A stretch of 5,482 nucleotides of DNA from Pseudonocardiaceae bacterium (GCA_025937115.1 JAICSB010000253.1:1-5482); one strand, 5' to 3'. Counted from the stretch's first letter, positions 1 to 5,482 are shown. A program made the numbers and translations. The notes: a model not told the origin generated them from the letters alone.

Positions 1-232
1 TAAGCAGCCACCGCTTCCCTAACTCGGACAGCCCCCTCACTGTCTCGTCGCCATATTGCAGAGGATGCAGTACGTCCCTAGCTGTAGCCACTTCACCGGT
101 AGTGAGCTTCTCGTGTAGTGATAATGCGAGAGCGAAGTGCGCTTGAGTTCTCTGGTAGGTGTAGACCCGCCAGGACAGGCCGACTGCGATTAGCGTGATC
201 ATCGCAGAGACTACAGCGGCTATCGTCTGCAT
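1..232 (-). CDS. 5' part of a small membrane-anchored protein of unknown function (runs off the left edge)
   Basis: Reading the minus strand from an ATG at 232-230 gives 77 codons open to the window edge, starting MQTIAAVVSAMITLIAVG. The start is well supported: AGGAGG (242-237) lies four bases upstream. Residues about 3-20 form one hydrophobic helix, followed by R22 and R28, which suggests an uncleaved N-terminal anchor with the rest in the cytoplasm. The soluble part (residues 26-77) looks helical and mixed in charge, with the segments TYQRTQAHFALALSLHEKL and ATARDVLHPL. This pattern, one membrane helix followed by a helical domain with an 'ARDVL'-like motif, recalls small actinobacterial DUF4760-like proteins, but I do not recognise the family with confidence. 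The C-terminus is outside the window. The gene is transcribed away from the methyltransferase gene at 953. Its existence is likely; its function is unknown. Confidence 0.75.
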   Translation of the reverse strand, partial: MQTIAAVVSAMITLIAVGLSWRVYTYQRTQAHFALALSLHEKLTTGEVATARDVLHPLQYGDETVRGLSELGKRWLL

Positions 233-407
233 CTGACCTCCTACCGGATCAACCGCATGCGCCCAGCTGGTCCGTCCGGTGGTCCGCACCTGTGTCGATA
301 GCCGGGCTCGCTTGCTCAGCCGATAACATCGGTCGACCCATAGTCAGATCCACCCGATGCGTCGACGCCGATCCTAACTGTCTACCGGGACCGGCCATGG
401 TGCGAGC

Positions 408-433
408 ACGTGGCTGCAACGTGGCTGCACGTT
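408..433. repeat. Tandem 11-bp repeat overlapping a 6-4-6 palindrome
   Basis: ACGTGGCTGCA occurs twice head to tail (408-418 and 419-429). The second copy with its flanks forms a perfect inverted repeat, AACGTG-GCTG-CACGTT (418-433). A palindrome of this size between divergent genes fits a dimeric repressor site, but no regulator is known and it lies about 180 bases from the left gene's start. Confidence 0.5.
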
Positions 434-464
434 CTGTTGCCGAATTTGCCTCTAATGGATCAAG

Positions 465-485
465 GGCGCCGCCTGCGGCGGCGCC
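465..485. repeat. Perfect 9-bp GC-rich hairpin
   Basis: GGCGCCGCC (465-473) and GGCGGCGCC (477-485) are exact reverse complements separated by the loop TGC. There is no T-run on either side, so it is not a standard intrinsic terminator, and it does not follow the end of any recognised gene. It could be a cruciform or RNA structure, or a chance product of GC-rich sequence. Confidence 0.5.
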
Positions 486-952
486 AACGTAACAGAGTCC
501 GTCGTCCAACTTGCATGCCCACCGGGCCGTCCCGCCTGCTGCGCGCGGTCTAGCGGCCGCGCTCGCGCGGGCCCGCCCAGCGGGCGCGGTGCCGACAGGG
601 GATACAGCGGATCTCCAAAGCCACAAGATGTCTCACGGCAGTGCTCCAGCCCGTGTGCTCGGTTGTCACATCGTCAGCGCCGAGCGGTCGGTTACCGCGA
701 CTCCGGAGCGTCAATGGTCTGGCTCTCCAACCCCCAGCGTGGACTGTTCTAGTCCTACGGATCGTGACGAAGGTGTCGAACAGTGGGGCACGCATGATGC
801 AGTAAGTGACGAGATCATCGAGGAAGGCCACGAACGTGTGATGGTGCTATATGCTTGACCGAGGGCAAGAAGATCGCGCGCTGTGGCCGAGACGGAAGGT
901 ATGGGGGGTGTCCCGTAGTGGTGTGCGACGTGGAGCAGAGTGAAGGTGCAAC

Positions 953-1759
953 GTGACAGATAGCTCCACCCCCCGACCCACTATTAACACCACCGTGCCG
1001 CACTCGGCTCGGATCTGGAACTACTGGCTGGGCGGTAAGGACTACTATCCCGTGGATCAGGAGGTCGGCGACCAGTTCTCCGCGATCTTCCCGAACATTA
1101 CCGCGCTAGCCCGTGCCTCCCGAGCGTTCAACGCCCGCTCGGTCTGGTATCTGGCCGGTGAGGCCGGTATTCGTCAGTTCCTTGACATCGGTACCGGCCT
1201 ACCGAGCGCCAACAACACCCACGAGGTCGCTCAGGAAGTCACGCCGGAGTGCCGCATTGTTTACGTCGACACCGACCCGCTGGTGTTGACGCACGCCAAA
1301 GCCCTACTCACTAGTACCCCCGAGGGGGCGTGTCAGTACATCGACGCAGACGTGCGCGAACCCGACCTCATTCTGCGAGCGGCCGCCCAGACACTGGACT
1401 TCCGCCAACCGGTCGGACTCATGCTGAACAACATCCTGGGTCACATCACCGACGACGCCATGGCGTATGCCATTGTGAGTCGACTCATGGATAACCTGTG
1501 CTCCGGGAGTTACCTCTCGCTCAACGACGGTACCAACGTCATTCGCGGGAAAGAGTTTGAGGAGGCCATCCGAGTCTGGAACCAGGCTAGCTCGGTCCCG
1601 TACCGCCTGCGCAGCATCGAGCAGATCACTCGTTTCTTCGACGGTCTGGAACTCGTGGAACCCGGTGTAGTGTCGGTTCCGCGTTGGCGACCCGAATCGA
1701 ACCCCTTCGGCGTTGCTGCCGAGCTGGACGAGTTCGGCGGCGTGGCGCGAAAGCCCTGA
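953..1759 (+). CDS. SAM-dependent methyltransferase of the DUF574 / Methyltransf_19 family
   Basis: This is a 268-residue protein, full length for the family. Translation starts at GTG 953, with GAAGG (942-946) six bases upstream. The family is recognised by the N-terminal signature NYWLGGKDYYPVD (residues 23-35; usually Y-LLGGKDN-). It is followed by the SAM-binding loop FLDIGTGLPSANNTHEVAQ (76-94), the acidic end of the second strand VYVDTDPLVL (103-112), YIDADVREPD (129-138), and the C-terminal block FFDGLELVEPGVV and RWRPE (228-248). Such proteins are cytosolic, have a Rossmann methyltransferase fold and are abundant in actinomycetes; their substrates are generally unknown. One oddity is residues 154-165, where the family usually has a hydrophobic strand ending in LHH(I/V). 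Here it reads VGLMLNNILGHI, so one of the paired residues after Leu is Gly. The gene stands alone: its left neighbour is divergent and its right neighbour convergent. Family assignment is firm; substrate is unknown. Confidence 0.93.
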   Translation: MTDSSTPRPTINTTVPHSARIWNYWLGGKDYYPVDQEVGDQFSAIFPNITALARASRAFNARSVWYLAGEAGIRQFLDIGTGLPSANNTHEVAQEVTPECRIVYVDTDPLVLTHAKALLTSTPEGACQYIDADVREPDLILRAAAQTLDFRQPVGLMLNNILGHITDDAMAYAIVSRLMDNLCSGSYLSLNDGTNVIRGKEFEEAIRVWNQASSVPYRLRSIEQITRFFDGLELVEPGVVSVPRWRPESNPFGVAAELDEFGGVARKP

Positions 1760-2216
1760 CCGACAACTCACTCTAGTCAGTTTAGTTCATGCCTTCGCTA
1801 TGTAATGCGGCGTAGTTGAGGCTTTCGATAATTTAGGTCGAGAGTTGCTCGGAGACCCGCACAACCCACGCCCTGCACGTCGTGTCTCCCTAGGTGATCA
1901 GCGCTGCGGAAAGCATTGCACCGGTGCTGCGCAGAGACCTTCGGCCGACCGCACCGATGATCATCATCAGCAAAGCAAAAGCAGCGTGAAGAACTCCTTC
2001 GGGTCAGTGTTCATCGAGGCGTAGCGCGACGTCAGCGGCACGCAGCGACAGCTCCAGCCAACCCGCCGCATGACCAATCAACGTTCACACTGAACTGTAC
2101 AACCGTTTAAGAGATCTCAATCCATGCCTCCGAGCGGGAGATGGCTGACCAATTTGTCCGCCCTGTGGGAGATCTGCTCCTTTGCCAACCGGCGTCGGCC
2201 GCCGAGGCCCCCTTTT
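1760..2216. other. Convergent intergenic region of about 460 bases, no gene seen
   Basis: This lies between the stop codons of the methyltransferase and sigma factor genes. No open frame with a credible start or family signature was found. Short symmetric elements are present: GCACCGGTGC (1918-1927) nested between CTGCG (1904-1908) and CGCAG (1930-1934), and a GTTCA-CAC-TGAAC element near 2085. At the right end, a small GC hairpin (CGGCG, loop TCGGC, CGCCG, around 2192-2206) precedes a six-T run (2213-2218) on the plus strand, just where the sigma gene ends on the other strand. That could terminate rightward transcription, but it is about 430 bases past the methyltransferase stop. Confidence 0.5.
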
Positions 2217-2218
2217 TT
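2192..2218 (+). terminator. Possible intrinsic terminator for rightward transcription
   Basis: A five-bp GC stem (CGGCG/CGCCG) is followed a few bases later by CCCCC and six T residues. The order, hairpin then T-run, fits the plus strand and would stop transcripts from the methyltransferase side before they run antisense into the sigma gene. The stem is short and not immediately next to the T-run, so support is weak. Confidence 0.25.
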
Positions 2219-3371
2219 AGTCGAGGTAGTCGCGGAGCGGGTGTGAGCGTAGGGGGTGGCGCAGCTTGGTCATGGTCTTAGCCGTGATCTGTCGGATCTG
2301 CTCCCGGGTGAGTCCGTAGAGGTGGCTGATGTCATCGAACGTGCGTGGTTGGCCGTCGGTGAGCCCGAATCGCAGGCAGATGATGCCGGCGTCGCGCTCG
2401 GATAGCGTGGCAAGCACCGCGTGCAGCTGGTGTTGCAGCAGCGCGAAGCAGACCACGTCCGCCGCGACCATGGCCTGGGAGTCTTCGATGAACTCGCCCA
2501 GCGGGGAATCACCGGGCTCGCCGATGGTCTGATCCAACGAGAAAAGCTCCCGGGTGTAGTGTTGGAGCTCGCGCACTTTCCCGGGGGTGATGCCCAGCTC
2601 CGTGGCCAATTCTGCCGGGGTGGGCTCACGACCCAGGTCTTCAAGCAGCTCGCGCCGGATACGACCCATTTTGTTGATCATCACGTCGGTGTGTACCGGG
2701 ATGCGGATGGTGCGGGCCTGATCAGCCATCGCCCGGGTGATGGCTTGACGGATCCACCAGGTGGCGTAGGTGGAGAACTTCACGCCCTTGGTGTAGTCGA
2801 ACTTCTCCACCGCGCGGATCAGGCCCAGGTTGCCCTCCTGGATCACGTCGAGCAAGGGCATGCCGCGGCCGGTGTAGCGCTTGGCCACTGAGACGACCAG
2901 GCGAAGGTTGGCCTCCAGCAGACTGTTTTTGGCGCGCTGGCCGTCGCGGACGATCGCGCCCAGCTCCCGGCGCAGCTGTGGGGAGAGCTTGTCGGGCGGG
3001 TCCTCGGCCCGGCGCAGCCGCTCGGCGGCATAAAGCCCGGCCTCAATGCGCTTGGCCAGATCCACCTCCTGCGCCGCGTTGAGCCGAGCGATCTTGCCGA
3101 TCTGCTCGAGGTAGACCCGCACGGAATCGGCCGAAAGGGGGAGCTCGGCCTTCTTGCGCCCCTGGCGTAGCGGCTGGGGCTCCTCCTCGTCCCAGACGAA
3201 GTCTCCGGGCTGCTCGACTGTGTCCAACGGCTCCGCAAGATCCCGGGCACTCTCAAGGGCGACCGGAACATTGTCAGTCGGCAGAGCCAGGGACACTGAG
3301 CTACGCTCGCCGCGCCCGAATTGCACATCCTTAACCGGTGCCGGCTGCGCCTTCCGGGGTGCATTGATCAC
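2217..3371 (-). CDS. Primary-like (SigA/HrdB-type) sigma-70 factor, N-terminally shortened paralogue
   Basis: This 384-residue sigma factor would direct RNA polymerase to promoters. It reads like mycobacterial SigA throughout, including the linker [20 protein letters not shown] (58-77) before region 1.2 (about 80-112). Region 2 (148-222) is nearly canonical: [37 protein letters not shown] and [18 protein letters not shown]. Region 3 (about 223-300) includes [15 protein letters not shown] and LGEFIEDS. Region 4 (about 315-384) ends in LRDYLD. Only about 80 residues precede region 1.2, so the long SigA N-terminal extension is missing. Three promoter-contact positions differ from the consensus: V230 replaces the region 3.0 Glu (E. 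coli E458), while Q358 and T363 replace the R586 and E591 equivalents in the region 4.2 helix. R356, E357, R360 and Q361, equivalent to the -35-contacting R584, E585, R588 and Q589, are kept. I infer an alternative (group 2) factor rather than the housekeeping one. The GTG start at 3371-3369 is the first in-frame start after a stop at 3398-3396, but its own ribosome site is poor; see the leader ORF. Confidence 0.93.
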   Translation of the reverse strand: MINAPRKAQPAPVKDVQFGRGERSSVSLALPTDNVPVALESARDLAEPLDTVEQPGDFVWDEEEPQPLRQGRKKAELPLSADSVRVYLEQIGKIARLNAAQEVDLAKRIEAGLYAAERLRRAEDPPDKLSPQLRRELGAIVRDGQRAKNSLLEANLRLVVSVAKRYTGRGMPLLDVIQEGNLGLIRAVEKFDYTKGVKFSTYATWWIRQAITRAMADQARTIRIPVHTDVMINKMGRIRRELLEDLGREPTPAELATELGITPGKVRELQHYTRELFSLDQTIGEPGDSPLGEFIEDSQAMVAADVVCFALLQHQLHAVLATLSERDAGIICLRFGLTDGQPRTFDDISHLYGLTREQIRQITAKTMTKLRHPLRSHPLRDYLD

Positions 3372-3390
3372 CCGGCGGTCTTCGCGACAT
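3331..3390 (-). CDS. Possible 19-residue leader ORF overlapping the sigma factor start
   Basis: An ATG at 3390-3388 lies seven bases after an excellent ribosome site, GGAGGAGGT (3406-3398). It opens a 19-codon frame beginning MSRRPPGDQ and ending at TAA 3333-3331. It is out of frame with the sigma gene and overlaps its first 41 bases, so the sigma GTG at 3371 lies inside it. The nearest strong ribosome site to the sigma gene therefore serves this frame, not the sigma frame. Either this is a regulatory leader that controls sigma synthesis by competition or coupling, or a one-base indel has separated the true sigma start from the rest of the gene. The sequence alone cannot decide. Confidence 0.35.
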   Translation of the reverse strand: MSRRPPGDQCTPEGAAGTG

Positions 3391-3397
3391 CGTCGTC

Positions 3398-3406
3398 ACC
3401 TCCTCC
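3398..3406 (-). promoter_or_regulatory. Strong Shine-Dalgarno sequence ahead of the sigma gene
   Basis: GGAGGAGGT on the minus strand is close to the full anti-16S complement. It sits seven bases from ATG 3390 but 26 bases from the in-frame sigma start GTG 3371, which is too far for direct use. A GTG at 3399-3397, in the same frame as ATG 3390, overlaps it. Confidence 0.6.
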
Positions 3407-3462
3407 ACCGGGTTCCCGACGACACCGAGATCTCTGGTGGCAACTCACCGAGCACGAGAGGC

Positions 3463-3471
3463 GGGGGGGGG
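3463..3471. repeat. Nine-base G/C homopolymer in the sigma gene leader
   Basis: Nine G residues in a row on the plus strand (C9 in the sigma gene's transcript direction) lie between the proposed promoter and the ribosome site. Such tracts are prone to slipped-strand changes and to sequencing error. Being in untranslated leader, a length change would alter spacing or RNA structure, not a reading frame. Confidence 0.7.
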
Positions 3472-3508
3472 AAACTTCGGTCTCCTCACGGACTCGGCCG
3501 CGACCTGG

Positions 3509-3534
3509 ATACCCTTTGAACTGCACGGGAAAAC
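3509..3534 (-). promoter_or_regulatory. SigF/SigB-type stress promoter candidate for the sigma factor gene
   Basis: On the minus strand GTTTTC (3534-3529) is followed after 14 bases by GGGTAT (3514-3509). Counted as GTTT-N16-GGGTAT, this matches the published mycobacterial SigF and general SigB-type consensus (GTTT, 15-17 bases, GGGTA). The implied leader to ATG 3390 is roughly 110 bases. It points toward the sigma gene with nothing between but the leader, suggesting that a general stress sigma factor controls this one. Confidence 0.5.
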
Positions 3535-4166
3535 GGCCGCTTTCATAGCGTAATCGGATCGTGCGCGCCTATACAGGGTCGCTGACCACAGAAGGTCGCT
3601 GAGCCATCGATCATCACCGGGGCGCGACGCGCCGACAATCACGGACAAACGCATATACCGGCGGAGTCAGCAGAAATCAGCAAACCGCCGTGACACCCGC
3701 ACCGGCCGACACCGACCAGGCCGAACCACGACACAGATCACCCGTGACGGTCCTCAACGCGTCTGGACGACCGTGATCCGCGACGTTCTGCGAAGTCGTT
3801 CTCGGATGGACAAGACCACAACCCCGGTCGCCACGCCGCAGCGGGTTCAGGGGCTGCCCCGCCGCGGCGCGACACCGTGGGAGAAGCCGGCACGCTTGTC
3901 GTGGTCAAACCAGGGACTTCATCGACCAAGCCTACTTACCGTAAGCCTCTCCGGTGCTGCCCAGCAGAGCGCCACTGCCTGCGGCAACACAATCTATGAG
4001 CGTCCCGGTACGGTATTGCGAATAACTACGGATCTTGGGGTTGCGGTCGAGCCACTTCAGCGACACTATCGGCCGAGGCACGTGTCGTGGCCACGCTGCC
4101 CAACCACGCATGCGATCAAGGCGCCGAGCGGAACTCGCGAACGAATCAAGGGACGGCCGATCAGCG
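3535..4166. other. Long intergenic region between glnR and the sigma gene promoter, no credible gene
   Basis: Together with the sigma leader, about 830 bases separate the sigma start from the glnR stop. A 91-codon minus-strand frame (4207 down to 3932) overlaps the glnR stop as ATGA, and a 189-codon plus-strand frame runs antisense into glnR. Neither has a good ribosome site, a coding-like third-position bias or a recognisable domain, so I do not call them genes. A 13-bp odd palindrome, GGCGCG-A-CGCGCC, lies at 3621-3633. In other actinobacteria such as M. tuberculosis the gene after glnR is mshD (mycothiol synthase); it is not here. Confidence 0.55.
3577..3602. repeat. Direct repeat of 9 bp with 17-bp period
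   Basis: GGTCGCTGA occurs at 3577-3585 and 3594-3602, with eight bases between. It is upstream of the proposed sigma gene promoter. Phased short repeats here could be activator sites, but chance is also plausible. Confidence 0.35.
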
Positions 4167-4203
4167 TTCGGGACGACGAGCCATCCGCGCGGTGGGCCCC
4201 GAA
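4167..4203 (-). terminator. Possible hairpin terminator immediately after glnR
   Basis: TTCGGG and CCCGAA (4203-4198 and 4172-4167 on the minus strand) pair across about 25 bases. Inside is a second stem, CCACC-GCGC-GG-A-TGG, with one bulged A. It begins directly after the glnR stop codon. There is no U-run, which is common for actinobacterial terminators but leaves the call uncertain. Confidence 0.35.
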
Positions 4204-4989
4204 TCATCCACCCGATGAACCAGACGCCGCCCAGCCACTCCCGGCATCTGCGTCGGCGGTCTTAGCGTCGTGCCTGGCTACGTGCCCCTGCCCGGTCCGC
4301 TCCTGGGAACCCGTGTTGTGGACCGGGCGGACGAACTTGTAGCCCACGTTGCGCACCGTGGCGATGAGCTGCTCGTGCTCGGGGCCGAGTTTGGCCCGCA
4401 GCCGCCGAACATGGACGTCGACCGTGCGGGTGCCGCCGAAGAAGTCATAGCCCCACACCTCCTGCAACAACTGCGCCCGGGTGAACACCCGCCCGGCATG
4501 CTGAGCGAGGTACTTCAGCAGCTCGAACTCCTTGTAGGTAAACTCCAGCGGCCGACCCCGCAGCCGGACGGTGTAAGTTGCCTCGTCGATCACCAGCTCA
4601 CCCACTATCAACGCGCCCCTGCGGCCAGCGCCCCGGCGCTCTGCGGAGCGCCGGGCGACGAGCAACCGAAGCCGGGCATCGACCTCGGCCGGACCCGCGG
4701 TAGGCAGCAGGAACTCGTCGCAACCCCACTCGGCGGACAGCGCCACCAAAGCACCCTCACTGATCACGACCACCACCGGCACCTCCAACCCGGTGGATCC
4801 CACCAACCCGCACAGGCTACGCGAACCGGCCAGATCCGAGCGAGCATCGACAAAAACCGCGTCGTAGGAGCCAGCGTCGAACAGAGCAGCGACCTCCGGG
4901 GCGGCCGACCGCACCCCGTGGCCCAACAAGGACAACGCAGGCAGCATCGAGTGCGGGTCAGGATCGGCGGTGAGCAACAGAAGGTCCAT
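4204..4989 (-). CDS. glnR: GlnR-type orphan OmpR-family response regulator
   Basis: This 261-residue cytosolic transcription factor has an N-terminal receiver-like domain (1-112) and a C-terminal OmpR winged-helix DNA-binding domain (about 127-221). In actinomycetes GlnR controls nitrogen assimilation genes such as glnA and amtB. The family match is strong in both halves: [36 protein letters not shown] and [16 protein letters not shown], then [38 protein letters not shown] and [20 protein letters not shown]. The receiver is atypical: the acidic pair after strand 1 and the conserved Lys near strand 5 are missing. D48, R50 and T7 match the Asp/Arg/Thr set reported to hold GlnR dimers together without phosphorylation. 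I chose the ATG at 4989-4987 because AGGAGG lies eight bases upstream and family members begin M(D/E)LLLLT; an ATG 16 codons earlier is unlikely. The tail after residue 222 is Gly/Ala/Asp-rich and probably disordered. No sensor kinase is adjacent, as expected for an orphan regulator. Confidence 0.93.
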   Translation of the reverse strand: MDLLLLTADPDPHSMLPALSLLGHGVRSAAPEVAALFDAGSYDAVFVDARSDLAGSRSLCGLVGSTGLEVPVVVVISEGALVALSAEWGCDEFLLPTAGPAEVDARLRLLVARRSAERRGAGRRGALIVGELVIDEATYTVRLRGRPLEFTYKEFELLKYLAQHAGRVFTRAQLLQEVWGYDFFGGTRTVDVHVRRLRAKLGPEHEQLIATVRNVGYKFVRPVHNTGSQERTGQGHVARHDAKTADADAGSGWAASGSSGG

Positions 4990-5077
4990 GCCCGCTCCCT
5001 CCTGGAGCCGGCGGCTGGCGGCCGCGGTCGACAGCATGCTCAGGCAGGATACCGGTTGTAGAAACGTCGATTCCGGT

Positions 5078-5094
5078 CCTTGAGCGAATCAAGG
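5078..5094. repeat. Six-bp hairpin upstream of glnR
   Basis: CCTTGA (5078-5083) and TCAAGG (5089-5094) are exact reverse complements around the loop GCGAA. The position, about 90-105 bases upstream of the glnR start, fits an operator or leader RNA structure. There is no T-run, so it is not an obvious terminator. Confidence 0.4.
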
Positions 5095-5222
5095 GGCACC
5101 ACCAGCGCCCACGGCTCGCTGAATGCAGGGTAGGCGGCGCGATGTGAGACCGGTAACCAGCACAGTCGCCAGACCACGGATCTGGGGACGTAAACGGTGA
5201 GCCGGGTTTGGGTGGCTTGCCG

Positions 5223-5295
5223 CTGACACCAAGGTGTTCTCCGATGAGCCTGATGAGACAGGGAAACGTCGCGATCCGCTCCTGACACTGGTGTT
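5223..5295. promoter_or_regulatory. Pair of related near-palindromes upstream of glnR
   Basis: CTGACACCAAGGTGTT (5223-5238) and CTGACACTGGTGTT (5282-5295) share the left arm CTGACAC and the right arm GGTGTT, differing only in the centre. Their centres are about 58 bases apart. Two similar dyads in one upstream region suggest binding sites for a dimeric regulator; the regulator is unknown. Confidence 0.35.
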
Positions 5296-5344
5296 GCCAG
5301 TCTCTTATCCTCGACGGGTGCCGTGCTTAGCGACCGGAGCACTA

Positions 5345-5482
5345 GTGTAGTGTCTCATTATTGATTTTACGCTTGTTGGAGGGCGACTCGTCCGCGGGCG
5401 ACCTTGGCGAGGATCTGGTCAGCGGTGGCGGTCCACACGAATGGTTTCGGGTTTCCGTTGTTGGCTTCCAGGTAGTCCTCGA
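5345..5482 (-). mobile_element. One end of an IS630-family insertion sequence (continues past the right edge)
   Basis: The 3' end of a transposase gene is followed within about 22 bases by a TA dinucleotide (5343-5344), the target that IS630/Tc1-mariner elements duplicate. I place the element's terminus at 5345, with a terminal repeat starting GTGTAGTGTCTCATTA. The other end is outside the window, so the inverted repeat cannot be confirmed and the exact boundary is inferred. Confidence 0.6.
5367..5482 (-). CDS. IS630-family transposase, C-terminal fragment (cut by the right edge)
   Basis: The last 37 residues and a TAA stop (5369-5367) are visible. They include NPKPFVWTATADQILAKV, the tail signature of IS630-family DDE transposases (xPKPFxWxxTxxxIL), which follows the catalytic DDE domain. 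The catalytic residues themselves lie beyond the window. The protein would cut and join IS ends at TA targets. Whether the full gene is intact cannot be judged here. Confidence 0.85.
   Translation of the reverse strand, partial: EDYLEANNGNPKPFVWTATADQILAKVARGRVALQQA

Larger units (their letters stand above)
233..952. other. Divergent intergenic region of about 720 bases, no credible gene
   Basis: This stretch separates the leftward membrane-protein gene from the rightward methyltransferase gene. Open frames exist on both strands, but they have biased Ala/Arg/Pro composition, no convincing ribosome site and no recognisable domain, so I treat them as chance frames in GC-rich DNA. The region holds a tandem repeat with a palindrome at 408-433, a strong GC hairpin at 465-485, and a smaller one at 571-585 (GCCCGC, loop CCA, GCGGGC). 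A TTGACC at 855-860 resembles a -35 box but has no -10 partner at the right distance. The promoters of both flanking genes presumably lie here; I cannot place either. Confidence 0.6.
4990..5344. other. Upstream region of glnR, no credible gene
   Basis: These 355 bases separate glnR from the insertion sequence. A 100-codon minus-strand frame (GTG 5342 to TGA 5040) has no ribosome site, starts against the IS end and matches no family I know. A weak -10-like TATCCT (5051-5046, minus strand) could serve glnR with a leader of about 56 bases, but I see no good -35 partner. I found no clear GlnR box (GTnAC-n6-GAAAC), so autoregulation is not supported here. Confidence 0.5.

Noticed and set aside
249..626. 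125-codon minus-strand frame and overlapping plus-strand frames in the left intergenic region
   Set aside because: Ala/Arg/Gly-rich low-complexity translations on both strands, no ribosome site; typical chance frames in GC-rich DNA.
855..905. TTGACC as the -35 box of the methyltransferase promoter
   Set aside because: No TANNNT-like -10 lies 16-18 bases downstream.
2040..2110. GTTCA-CAC-TGAAC element and short frames between the convergent genes as a regulatory site or small gene
   Set aside because: No start or promoter context on either strand; a 5-bp arm palindrome is weak on its own.
4141..4151. CGAATCAAGGG found here and again near 5086-5096 as a possible repeat family
   Set aside because: Only 11 bases are shared and the flanks do not align well, so chance is the simplest explanation.
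3932..4207. 91-codon minus-strand frame starting ATGA across the glnR stop, possible coupled gene
   Set aside because: No good ribosome site, third-position base use near background, no recognisable domain, and a possible terminator hairpin lies inside its start.
3773..4342. 189-codon plus-strand frame
   Set aside because: It runs antisense into the 3' end of glnR and lacks coding signals or a domain.
4990..5037. Upstream ATG (5037) extending GlnR by 16 residues
   Set aside because: The internal ATG at 4989 has AGGAGG at ideal spacing and matches the N-terminus of known GlnR proteins.
5040..5342. 100-codon minus-strand frame between the IS end and glnR
   Set aside because: It starts at a GTG directly against the IS terminus, has no ribosome site, and its composition and sequence resemble no family.

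Overview
The window looks like chromosomal DNA from a high-GC actinobacterium, probably of the Pseudonocardiales/Mycobacteriales type. The grounds are a sigma factor that reads like mycobacterial SigA/HrdB, a GlnR-type orphan response regulator, an actinobacterial DUF574 (Methyltransf_19) protein, GTG starts with strong purine-rich ribosome sites, and an IS630-type transposase. The genus is an inference; no rRNA or marker gene is present.

Layout from left to right. (1) 1-232, minus strand: the 5' part of a small membrane-anchored protein gene that runs off the left edge. (2) 233-952: about 720 bases with no credible gene, but with a tandem 11-bp repeat overlapping a palindrome and a strong GC hairpin. 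(3) 953-1759, plus strand: a complete DUF574 SAM-dependent methyltransferase. (4) 1760-2216: a convergent spacer with no gene. (5) 2217-3371, minus strand: a complete sigma-70 factor very like the primary factor SigA but without its long N-terminal extension. Upstream are a strong ribosome site serving an overlapping 19-residue leader ORF, a C9 tract, and a good match to a SigF/SigB stress promoter. (6) 3372-4203: about 830 bases otherwise without a gene. (7) 4204-4989, minus strand: a GlnR-type regulator with a possible hairpin terminator just after its stop. (8) 4990-5344: upstream region of glnR with a hairpin and a pair of related near-palindromes. (9) 5345-5482: one end of an IS630-family insertion sequence.

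The genes do not form one operon. The theme is regulation: an alternative primary-like sigma factor, probably itself stress-controlled, beside a nitrogen-type regulator, in a gene-sparse region with an IS at its edge. I see no CRISPR array, tRNA, rRNA, toxin-antitoxin pair or defence cassette. The most interesting unit is the sigma factor with substituted promoter-contact residues and its layered leader. It is a variation on known families rather than a clearly new system.
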